Assembly: GCA_030248295.1 (NCBI GenBank)
Contig: JASANH010001333.1
Coordinates: 434,001 to 498,000 of the forward strand
Direction of reading: 5' to 3'
DNA: 64,000 bases
From: Mesodorylaimus sp. YZB2_4
Taxonomy: Eukaryota; Nematoda; Enoplea; Dorylaimida; Dorylaimidae
In this document: piece by piece, positions 30,509 through 40,900 of the stretch
Numbering within the stretch: position 1 is the stretch's first letter
Layout of the letters: every line of letters starts with the position of its first letter
The notes under the pieces: model-generated
What the model was told of the DNA's origin: nothing
Seen by the model: the letters and a program-made list of their open reading frames with translations, nothing else
Databases searched by the model: none
Made by a program: the position numbers and the translations under genes

Positions 30509-32816
30509 ATGGAGGACGATGCAAGACAATCCTCGAACGAACAGAAAGCGGAACCAAACATCGAACCAAGTCCTGAGGATAAAATTCAGGAAATCGAGAT
30601 AAAACCTATTCAAGACGAAGAAATGAAGGAAAATGTCAACGTGTCGTCGACTAGTATCGAAATGAATGCTCAAGAGAACGAATCGTTGAAAGAGATCAAT
30701 GAAGAAATTGAGATCATCAAAGCTCCGATTGAAAAGGTGGATCCGAGCAAGGTGACAACGAGCATGATAATGCAGTCGGTCAGAAATTTAATCAATGTCA
30801 TCGACGAAAGACGTGCGTTTGCCGAAAATGGGCTCAACAAATCGACAGTTAGCGGATCTGGTCTTCGAAATGCATTAATCAATCATTTTCGGGGCCAGAA
30901 TATCTTGGCCAAAAATATCGATCCTTACGTGACATGTTTTCTCTCGCTCGGAGTTAATAACAGAGATTCGTTGGACAAGTTGATGGATAAGCATTGGCAG
31001 AATAATGGTAGGCAATTTCATATAATTCTAGATTTGTGCCGCCCTATTTCTAAAAGATGACCTCCTGTTCATCCAGAAATTCAAGAGCTAAAAGATCAAT
31101 TACGTTCAGCCGAAAACGAATGGGACAGTTTGCTGAAAAAGATTGACGCCACGATTCGAACGCAGGATGAAAATCCTCCAGAAAAGACGCACGACGATCG
31201 ACGTAAGCATTGTGTGGTTCCGTGCTCGATAACTGCTTTTTAGGGATTAGGTTGCCAAAAAAATTTCATTTGAGTGCCTTTTCGGTGCAAGACAAGACTT
31301 CATCGCAACGTCATTGACCCATCAGCCTTTATCAAAGATTCACAAACATTGGCAAATGTTTCACAAGTCGAGATGACTTTTTCTGTTTCTCAATAGAAAA
31401 ACCTCCTCATCTCAGGTTTTCTTTCCATGAAACGAACCTAATAGATCATTTCGTCAAACTCGAAGAACAGAAAATTTGAATTTCCCGCTTCAGGCCGCTT
31501 TTGCAATTTCTCATAGATGAGAAGTTCCTTTTCAAGGGCTGTTCGCGTCCTGCTGAAAGCTTTTTTAAACAGAATAACAACAACTACTGGCCACGAGAAT
31601 ACCGATATCAGGAAAACTGCCAAACAACTAGCGGACATGCTTTTAAGTGGTAGACTGTAAAGTTGTCATAAGCGGCTAAAAGCGGGAAATTTAGATTTTC
31701 CAATGTACTATTACTGTGAAGGTCAATATAAAATCTAAAGTGTAATTTGTCGTTTTTTATCTTTCGCTCCTTTTCTGCAAGGCTTCTTATCCTTGCGCCG
31801 CACATTTCTTATCTACGTCAGAGGAGTAGGTGCTCAGTTTTCTTCGACCCAACCACGTCCTGCTTCTTTCTTATCGCAGAAATCTTTAGAGCTCGCTCTG
31901 TGCGCTCTGAAAGGATTTGCAGGAGACAGATGACCCGGCATCTTCTCGAAGCCTTTTTCTGTCCGCTGTTATCGATGTGCTGCTGATTTCGGTCTTTGAA
32001 CCTTGTTTGTCTGGCAATAATTTTCTGAGACAAGGTTAGCGCTCGGCGTTTGGCTATGACCAGGTCACATTTTAAATATTAACTTATATGGGCGTATTAA
32101 GTAGTTTCTAGCAGGTGCTTGCTTCTCAAAGATTTCATTTTCAGCTAACAAGTTTATTTGTAAGCTCTCCAGGATGACAAACTTTTTTTGCAGGGAAAAT
32201 TCGTTTAGTCGACTGCGACAGTGGGAAAAACGTGACTGTCGGTTCGTTATTGAATCAGCGATGCGGCAAATACACTTTGTTTGTCGTGGCCCGTTTTTAT
32301 GGATGATACACCAGCGAACGCTATGTGAAAACTTTAGAAGAGCACTCGGAAGATTTTCAACGTAAATTATGTAATGTAGTTATTGTTTGTAAAGGCACGA
32401 AGGAAGGAGGACGCAAATGGCGCCAGGTGATCGGAGTCCACTTGCCCGTACTAGCTGACGAAATGGGCGAGTTCCTCAGCTCGTTCAATTTCCCAATCTC
32501 GGTTTGGAACATGAGTCGAACATCGGAACGATGTCTTTTGGCAGCCGCCAGTATCGCCAGAACGTTGCATTTGATCGAGGATAAAGAGAAGGACTTGTAT
32601 CAACTGGGTGGTGAGGTGTTGTTGTGCAATCGAGGTAGGCAATTTTTTGTACACAAATGTCAAACGACGGAGGATAGACCACCGTGGAACGAACTATTAG
32701 AAATGATCGATGATGGAAAGTGCAAGGAACCGCGGCCACAATCCAGAAGTGTTACTTGGGAAAAGGGAAGGCTGGCGGGTGAATCAAAAAAGTCAAAGTT
32801 TTGTGTTATTCTGTAG
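30509..32816 (+). CDS. PRXL2C/AAED1 (SelU-family) redox protein with in-frame TGA: candidate selenoprotein
   Basis: Exons 30,509-31,007, 31,077-31,202 and 32,194-32,816 join in phase to 416 codons with one internal TGA at 32,304-32,306 (about residue 246). Residues 1-208 are an acidic start, a helical block (VTTSMIMQSVRNLINVIDER) and a short coiled coil; I do not recognise them. From about 209 a thioredoxin-fold, AhpC/TSA-like domain follows: RKIRLVDCDSGKNVTVGSLL, TLFVVARFYG, then TGA, then YTSERYVKTLEEHS, LCNVVIVCKGT and LGGEVLLCNRGRQFFVH. In PRXL2C/AAED1 proteins this place reads FxCYxCxxYV, so TGA replaces the first, catalytic Cys and Ser the second. The frame stays open for 170 codons beyond it and matches the family. 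A SECIS-like hairpin lies about 40 bases past the TAG. Selenocysteine insertion is the best reading; a nonsense mutation is the alternative. Confidence 0.85.
31438..31638 (-). CDS. small single-TM open frame inside an intron of the redox gene
   Basis: 66 codons from ATG 31638, antisense to intron 2. A strong TM segment (LAVFLISVFSWPVVVVILF) is followed by a basic helix (KKAFSRTRTALEKELL) and a tail ending GNSNFLFFEF. A diverged, stop-containing relative exists on the minus strand at about 52,235-52,440 with the same order of motifs down to AGNSN. Either a micro-exon family or a repeat that happens to be open. I do not recognise it. Confidence 0.3.
   Translation of the reverse strand: MSASCLAVFLISVFSWPVVVVILFKKAFSRTRTALEKELLIYEKLQKRPEAGNSNFLFFEFDEMIY
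32304..32306 (+). other. candidate selenocysteine codon (UGA)
   Basis: This in-frame TGA is the only internal stop of the 416-codon frame. It falls at the position of the first cysteine of the family's CYxC motif, flanked by conserved sequence on both sides (FVVARFYG before, YTSERYV after). Together with the downstream SECIS candidate this supports recoding as Sec. Confidence 0.78.
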
Positions 32817-32855
32817 ACTGCCTGCACTTATTTCGTCGGAATACATATTTTGAGA

Positions 32856-32938
32856 CATGCCTTTTCCTGTGACGACATCGCCACAAACCCTCGAGACCCG
32901 AGCTGGACGGCGAAGTTTGATGTAAAGTGCAATGTCGA
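32856..32938 (+). promoter_or_regulatory. candidate type II SECIS element in the 3' UTR
   Basis: Lower helix: GACAT (32,856-32,860) with ATGTC (32,934-32,938), and TTT with AAA further in. An asymmetric internal loop follows, then the non-Watson-Crick core GTGA (32,871-32,874) opposite TGAT (32,920-32,923). Helix II includes CGCC (32,881-32,884) paired with GGCG (32,911-32,914). The apical bulge carries AAA at 32,887-32,889, 12 bases after GTGA, the spacing expected of SECIS. An extra mini-stem CTCG/CGAG (32,892-32,904) makes it form II. It would recruit SBP2 to recode UGA. The fold was done by eye. Confidence 0.75.
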
Positions 32939-32939
32939 A

Positions 32940-32945
32940 TAAACG
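32940..32945 (+). terminator. polyadenylation signal of the redox gene
   Basis: AATAAA directly after the SECIS hairpin, about 125 bases after the TAG. This places the whole hairpin inside the mature 3' UTR, as recoding requires. Confidence 0.7.
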
Positions 32946-34432
32946 TGAAATGATTTTCGCATGGCTGAACAGCTTTGTCTCATCGAGGTGTTTTAATCAA
33001 AGTTTCCTTCTGATATACCTGCTCTTATTAATGAGAAACGGATAGAGACAAGGCGTCGCCTGATAATGAGTCAGAAGGCGACCGTATGGTGCACTCACGT
33101 GTATTTCACTGACCGGCATCGATTTGTCTTTAGCGACTCGCACAGGCTGCTGATAATGGTCAGTTTTGGGCAGCTACGTTCTCGGAAAAGTTCCATTCAT
33201 TCTTGCCTTATTCCCCGGACACATTACGATGTCGAAATGTGTCCGGGGTTATCGTAATGTGTCCGACCAAAATAGACATTGTTTCTCCTCCATGACAACA
33301 CGACTTACCTTTTCCAAGCATTTTATTAAGTATGTCTATCTAGTTATGCCACTACACTGTAGTTACTGTAGCTTGTCTCGGGTTTCCAAATTCATCCCTG
33401 TGTGTGATAAAGATCACACATATGAGCAATAATCAGCAATCAGGTCAGAACTAATTGATATACGAGTATATGCTTCTGAATAACTCATTAGTATCAGTAC
33501 TAGTTCACACTATGCTGTAGCATATACTGCGCTCTACCAGACTGTACAAAAAAGAAAACACTTTTTCCAGCGTTCTGGTGTTACAGCATTCTTGTTTTTG
33601 AAATGTCTAAAAAGCCTTTTGAATGAGGTACTCGTCAAACGGGGCGATGTATCACAACTTGTCAGTACAGATATTCCATTTTTAAATAAAGTCATTAATA
33701 AGTACTCATTCCAGAGTCAGTGCGATTTGGCTGTGCCTTTGCTCTTCTATAATTCGACCTTTTCTGTGAGGCTTTTGGCGTGTCCTTCGTTTGATTTCCC
33801 TAGTTTAGCAAGCGGACACATTTCGATGACCCCGGACACTTTTTGACGCGACACCGGCAGCTGGGAGCGTCATCCATCAGTGTGCGTTTCAGCCATGTCT
33901 AGGTCGCACACAGGATTCACGATGGCATTATGAGATTTGAGAACATGGAGAAATACAGAAGTGTGCATTCAAAACATCATGGAACACCAAAAAAGCGATA
34001 TTAAAAAAATGTGAAATTCGTCTGTCTGATATATCGAAGAATTCAAAACTACAGTACACCCCAGGTCCGACAATGGGTTCACAGTTCGACCCAAACCCGA
34101 CCCATAAATTTCAAAAACGAACCCAACCGAAAACCCAACCAAACCCATTTTTCAAAAGTCAAACCCAACCCAATCGCTAGTGAACCCATAAAAACCCATA
34201 TTTTCTAAAAAATTGACTGAAACCAAAGAAACACTTTTGTTCACTGAAGTACTGTATATTATCAGTATGACGCACATTTTTGTTAATTTCATCATTTTTT
34301 TGCTGAACGATCACAGGAAAAGCGATCTGCATTAGCATACTGACTTTACTCCAAAGTCTCCTCTGAGAGAGAGTTTGGGAGGTTTAGTGGAAAACTCTCC
34401 CCTGGCCTCACCAGGGCACATTTCGACAATGC
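32946..34432. other. intergenic with short palindromes and an AACCC tract
   Basis: No gene is seen. 33,216-33,268 holds overlapping inverted copies of CGGACACATT/AATGTGTCCG, and 33,808-33,840 has a single related copy. 34,075-34,200 is a degenerate AACCCA/AACCCG tract, strongly C-over-G skewed. It ends about 230 bp before the retrotransposon. Confidence 0.5.
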
Positions 34433-34436
34433 ACTG

Positions 34437-34598
34437 TGTAGTGATAACGTGATGTTTACTTATAACTGGTCCTAATCATGCCCTTCAACCTTTTGTGTCT
34501 GGTCTCATCGTGTGTGCCGATGTGGACTAACTGAGTAGTCTTGTCCCGGGTCGCCGTCTAGTAAAGTCGCTTGGCGCGTGGCGGGTGAACATACTACA
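34437..34598 (+). repeat. left LTR
   Basis: 162 bp, starting TGTAGTGATAACG and ending CATACTACA (TG...CA ends). One mismatch to the right LTR. It is unusually short for a Gypsy LTR, so promoter and poly(A) signals must be compact. Confidence 0.95.
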
Positions 34599-34599
34599 C

Positions 34600-34616
34600 T
34601 GGTGCGTCGGCCCACG
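34600..34616 (+). other. primer-binding site
   Basis: TGGTGCGTCGGCCCACG begins two bases after the left LTR. It starts with TGG, the complement of a tRNA 3' CCA. The matching tRNA would end in the complement of this string; I cannot assign the isoacceptor from memory. Confidence 0.8.
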
Positions 34617-34770
34617 TTTTGCTGCCTTTTTTTCTTTTCTTTTGAGGTGAAACCATCCGACGGCCGGGGGCCGATCAATTGATCGAACGAGCAGATTGAG
34701 CAGATTGGACGTTCGCACGGCCAAGTCACCAACCTCAATCGTTCTATATCGGGACAGTGTCTGACGCCTT

Positions 34771-34780
34771 CCAGGTAACA
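34771..34780 (+). promoter_or_regulatory. possible splice donor in the retrotransposon leader
   Basis: CCAG|GTAACA between the PBS and gag. It could join to the acceptor-like TTTTGTTTTAG at 41,158-41,168, which lies two bases before the ATG of the third ORF, giving a subgenomic mRNA as retroviruses use for env. Inference from splice consensus only. Confidence 0.35.
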
Positions 34781-34947
34781 CAAGTTTTCTTACTTGAGTG
34801 TAGGCCAGCGATTGAGGCGTAGCGTTTTGGGGAGCGCCACCTTAGCACGGGCACAGGCGGGACTTGGCACGGGAGTATGCTCTTCGGGATCTGAGTGACC
34901 TGCCTTTGCGGTACCTGGTGAATTTCTGTCTGCATAAAGACATTTCG

Positions 34948-37900
34948 ATGGACAATCTGTTGGATCAGTCACGCGTGGGACGCGATGAGCTTATCTGTCG
35001 TATTCGCGCGTATTTTCGCATTCAGTTGAAGCAGCTCAACCCAAACTCTCCCGTCGACGATGCATTTTTGGACGGGTGTAGATTTCCTATTCTGTATACG
35101 GATCCCCCCTCGCAGGCTACATCTCCCGCGGGTGTAGGCGTCCCTACTTCGCAGCAGTCAGCGCGCGACTTGAACGGTGGCCGTAGTACACAACCTAATC
35201 GCGGTGATCGAGGGTCCGCTCAGTTCGATTTGTCTACTCTGGAAGGTGATCCTGTGCCAGATGCGCGGTTTCATATTCCTCAGAATCGTAATCCGTTGCG
35301 TGATACACCGCCGATCACTCGTCGTGACGCAGAGCAGCTTCGTCCCTCAATCGAAGAAAACATTCGTCATCTGAATGAGTTGCATCTCGCTCACTGCAGG
35401 CAGCAGGAACTGGAAGGAAAGATTCGGGAGTTGGAGGCTCGCTTAGCACAACGGCAGGATGCTGATTCGTGCAGTAGTCGTTTGTCGAATAACAGGGAAC
35501 ACGCCCATCCAATTCCATTCCCAGACAGTCGTCCCGCTCTCCAGCCTGAAGTAGTGCATTCACGCCCGGAGGGCGCGGCATTATCATCTCGGTCCGTCGC
35601 AGCACCTGTGGCGCCAAGACCGTTTCGTCCAATCAAGCCAGAGGTCCCTCCATTCGAGAATTTACCGACACAGGACTTCCGCGCGTGGTTGGTGGCCTAT
35701 GAGAATGGCGCGATCATGATGGATTGGTCCGACGACGATCGTGTCCGCGGTTTGTATCTGTACTTGCGGGGTCAACCATTGATCGATTTCTCGGAGTGGC
35801 CACATAGTGAGCGGTCAACTTGGCACGTGGTTCGCACTCGCTTGCGTCGGTTGTATATTCGGGAAGACACAGAGCAGACACGGGTGGACGCTTTTCGTAA
35901 TAGGAAGCAAGGTGTAACAGAATCGGTTCAGGAATTCGCGTCCCAGCTTCAAACACTCGCGTCAAAGGCGTACCCTGATGTTCCATCCCCTGCACGGGAT
36001 AAGATGATTCGTGATACGATGCGCGTGAACCTACGAGCGGAGATAGCAGATAAGGTAGCTCAGGATCGAATGGGCGATAATTATACGTTGGACGAATTGA
36101 TCAAGTCTGCTCGAAATTGGGAATCATATTTGAAGAACGCTCCCTCTGCATCGAAGCCGATCTGGCCACCTTCATATAATCCACCCGCTCAAGTTGGGGC
36201 ATTTGTAGGTAAAGGGCATTCTTCTCAGTCACCTCGACACACTGACATGGTCAAACGCTGCTTTATCTGCAATGGCGATCATTTGCAGCGGGATTGTCCG
36301 CGTCGAGTCGCTCTAGCTGGGGGATGCAAGTATTGCAAGCAGCCTAATCACACGATTGATCAATGTCCATCTCGACAACCTTGCCCAGTCTGCAATGTGT
36401 TTGGCCATGGCAGGAAGACATGTCCTCGCGCGTCAGGCAATCGTCAGAACACAGGAAATCTACAGCAGTCATCGTATGGTGCTTCATCACACCAGCCTAC
36501 CCATCCGCAGCAGCCATCCTATCATCCGCAATATCCACAGCCGATGTATCAGCAACCGCCGTATGCCCACCCTACCGCGCCGCCCATGCCAGGTCAAAGT
36601 GGTCATCAGCAACCGTCCTCGTGTGCGATAGGGCCTAACGCTGGGTCAGCGATGCCTTCGCACTTGAGCATGTGCTCAGGGGTGTTGACTCCTCCGCATA
36701 CTTCACGAGTCTCACCTTCGTTGGTTCAGACAGTCATATCGCTCACCTACAATGTAACATACGCGGAGTCACCAGGATCATTGGCTCGTTTGGTTTCTGG
36801 TCCAGAATTGTCGATCTTAGTGAATGGCGTTGAGGTTGTAGCCTTGGTTGATTCTGGAGCTGAGATATCTTTGATCCATATTGATTCATTGCGCCAGGGA
36901 AACACACCGATCACATTGTACAAGGGTATTTGGAGTTGTAAGGCAGCTAGTGGAGACGACGTGCCTTTGTTGGGAATCGCCTTGGTCGGAGTCACAGTGA
37001 GAGGCATCACAGTGGAATGGCCCATGCATGTTATGTGTGGCACGTATCGGGGTTGCATTCTTGGATCAGATTTTCTTCACGTGTTTGGAGCCGATATATC
37101 GTATTACGCCAAGTCGATTCGTCTGATGCGTGATCCGTTTTGCGGTACTATGGTTTCGTTTTTTCAACGAGAGCTTTGTCGGGCTACGGCCAATGTTCGT
37201 CTGATCCGTGGTCCATCTGAGTCCTTGGTCGTTCCACCCCGAAGTCAGAAATTGTTCTGGGCACAGGCGGAGAGTCCGAATAAGGATTTGATGGTTTTCA
37301 TACCCTCATCCGATTTTCAAAAGCAGTTTCATGTAGCTGCCCCCGCGAGTTTGGTCAAATTGAATGAGGCTCAGCGTTTTCCAGTGTGCTTGGTCAATTT
37401 TGGAGAGAATGAGTTAGCACTCTCCGATCACATACCGTGTGGCACGCTTGAACAGTTTCAGTATATCGAAGGAGAACCCTCGGTGAGGGATGAGGGCGTT
37501 AGTTTGGCGCCGAAGTCATTGGCTGCCCATATTCGGTCACGTTTGGGGCATGAGGCTCAGTGTGCAGTGGCTGGGTCGCAGTTGAGCGTAGGTCTGACTG
37601 GAATCGACTCGTTACAAATCAGCGACTCGATCGACGACACCACTGCGCGTCACTACAAGGAGCTCTTGGATCGCTATAAGGAACCACTGAAATCTATTCC
37701 TCCGCCAGCTAAGCAAGATCCGGCGCGCGTGGAGAGATTGCGTTCAAAGTTTAACATTTCTACAGCGTGTCTAACACAAGAAGAACAAGCAGCCTTCGTG
37801 GACTTGATGTGTCAAAACGCAGACATCTTTGCTGAGTCGGATAAGGATTTGGGGTGTATGCCAGGCGTCCATCATTACATTGACACAGGAGATGCTGCAC

Positions 37901-40900
37901 CAGTCAAACGACAGCCATACCGGGTTCCGCAGGCCAAACAAGAGGAACTACGTCGTCAAGTTGAAGAAGGCCTCAAGAATGGTGTCTTGACTCACTCTTG
38001 CAGTCCGTGGGCGTCCCCGACTCTTCTAGTCAAGAAAGCTGATGGCTCCTGGCGTTTCTGCGTGGATTATCGCTGGTTGAACGCCGTCACCAAGAAGGAC
38101 GTTTTCCCGCTACCTCACATTGAGACTCTTTTGAACAAGTTGCAAGGCAGCGTCATTTTCAGTGTTTGTGACATGCAGTCAGGTTATTGGCAGATACCAT
38201 TGGATCCAAAGTCACGCGAGAAGACCGCGTTCATCTGCGAAGATGGCTTGTACGAGTGGACACGAATGCCATTTGGCTTATCTAATGCACCAGCAACATT
38301 TGCCCGGGCTGTTGACTTTCTCTTGGCGGGGTTGAGTTGGCGTCAAATATTGGCTTATTTGGACGACCTCATCATATTCTCTCAGTCGGTAGCACAACAT
38401 TTTGAAGATCTGCAAGTAGTCTTTAACCGTCTTCGTGGTGCCAACCTGAAACTCAAACCAAGCAAGTGCAGTTTTGCGCAGGCTGAAGTACCATTTTTGG
38501 GTCACATCGTTTCAAAGCTTGGGATTCGCCCTGACCCAGAGACCACGGCACCATTGCGTGATATGGCAGTACCGAAGTCACCTGGCGACGTTTCGTCTTT
38601 CTTGGGTTTAGTCAATCATTATCGTCGGTTTATCAAAGGGTTTTCTGTGGTCGCCGCTCCGCTGTATCAACTGACCAAGAAGGGTGTGCCTTTCGTGTGG
38701 ACTGAGGACTGTGCCTCGGCATTTGTGGCCTTGCGTGATATTCTACTTTCTGAGCCAATCCTTCGCTTTCCGAATTTCGAGCTTCCATTTGCATTGAGCA
38801 CTGATGCGTCCGGAGCTGGGTTAGGTGCCATTTTAGAACAGTACCAACCTGGAGAACCAAACACCCGGTGGGTGATCGCGTACGCCTCACGAACATTGAC
38901 TCCGGCGGAGAGGAACTACAGCACTACCGACAGAGAAGCATTGGCTGTGTTCTTTGGTATCAAGAAATTTCGAACTTATCTGTATGGGCGCCCTTTCTTG
39001 GTTTTCACTGATCATCGAGCATTGACGGCGTGGCATACGACCAAGGAGATTGAGGATAGCCCTCGCTGGGGCAGATTTATTGAGCAGTTGCAAGGCTATG
39101 ATTTCCAAGTCCTTTATCGTCCTGGTACAGCTCAGGGTCACGCGGACGCATTGTCTCGCCTTCCTACTGTGGAGCCTTCTTCGAGCATGGTTCGCATGAT
39201 CTCGGGTACCACCCACGCAACGCTGGCACCTATAGATTCGGGTATATCTGTCGGAGAGGACGGGGAAGAGTGCGTGGCGGAGGACGAATTGGCATTCTTG
39301 GATGATACAGTGCTGCGAAGAGAGCAAGAAGAAGATCCATTTTTGAAGCGTATTATCGATTTTGTGGAGGCTGGTACCTGCGTTGAGGGGGAGAGAGAGG
39401 AACTGGCGAAGTTGGCAGAGTCATACTTTCTGCAGGGAGATAAGGGCTCAGTTCTTCGGTTTTGCTTTCCGCGCCGTCGCAAATCTCGTGGTATCACAAG
39501 CTCAGTTCTTGCCTTACCGTCCAGTCTGAAGCAGGAAGTCTTGGCAGCATTTCACAACGATCCTCTGGCGGGTCACATGGGAGAAGAACGCACCTTGACT
39601 CGTCTTATGGACCGTGTCTATTGGCCATCGATGCGTAAGGATGTGCACAACTACTGCCGTACTTGTTTGATTTGTGCTCGTCGTAAGTCACCGCATAAGT
39701 GGGGGAAAGCACCTTTGGTTTCGATCCCAGTGGGCAATCCATTCGAACGTATCAGTTTGGATATCGTTGGACCAATGACAACTACACGCGCTGGCAATCA
39801 GTACATCTTAGTGCTTATCGATGCATTCACAAAGTGGCCGGAAGCAGTCGCAATGCCTGATTGCAGGACTGAAACCATCGCACAGATTTTCGTGGAGCAT
39901 ATTATTTGTCGCTTTGGATGCCCGCGTACAGTATTGTCTGATTTGGGGTCTCAATTCACATCCGATCTGTTTCGTGGTATTTGTCGCTTTCTGGACATCC
40001 GCAAGTTATCCACTACAGCATATCACCCACAGTGCGATGGACAAGTCGAACGGTATAACAAGGTTTTGATCGACAGCATTGCAGTCTACGCAAGTGCTCA
40101 TCAGGAAGACTGGGACTTATTCATTCCGTTTGCCTTATTTGCCTTTCGCTCGAGTGTGCACTCATCCACGGGTTACTCACCAGCCTCACTGGTCTATGGC
40201 CGAGAGTTGCCGTTTCCATTCGATCGCGCCTTTGGTTCAGATGACTCGCAGCAATATTTAGCCCACGACTATGTAGTGCAGTTGAAAAAACGTTTAGCCG
40301 ATGCTTACACCGAAGTACGCAAATCGATTTCCGCAGCTCAGGAACAGCAGGCTAAGCAGTATAACAGGGCAGCCCATGAAATTCCTTTTAAAGTCGGCTC
40401 ATTAGTCATGATTAGGAGGAATGCAGCACCACGACGTTTGTCTGCCAAACTATGTGATCGTTTTTCGGGTCCATATCGTATTGTCGCAATGCCATCGCAA
40501 GTGACCGCATGCATTCGTCCGTTGCTTTGGGCTGGCGCTGACAAGCTCATTCACGTGAATCACTTGCAACTATATCGGGGGTCAGTGTCAGGACGTCCGG
40601 AGGACGATCCAGAATCTGAGAACGATCAGTGGGTGGACATCGAGGAATCGAAGAGTCACGACCCGAATATCACGCCCGGTGGGCAGACTTCGCAATTAGT
40701 ACCTGGCTCTTTGGTGTGGGCTAAACTCAAATATATTCCTTGGTGGCCTGCTCGTGTACTGCCAGAGTCGGAAGCCAAAGGTCCAAAACCGCGTACAAAG
40801 GGTCCTTGGATATTAGTTTATTTTTTCAATGATCGTGATCGCCAGGCTTTTGTGCACCTGAAAGACATCGAGCCATATTTCGAGACAAAGGCGATGCATG

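Noticed and set aside
32304-32306. TGA as a simple nonsense mutation making the redox gene a pseudogene
   Set aside because: The frame shows no other damage, the downstream 170 codons fit the family, the stop is exactly at the catalytic Cys site, and a SECIS-like hairpin with correct spacing follows. It remains the formal alternative.
32633-32640. Splice donor GTAGGC inside the redox gene exon 3
   Set aside because: Reading through gives RGRQFFVHKC, which matches the end of PRXL2C proteins, so no intron is needed there.
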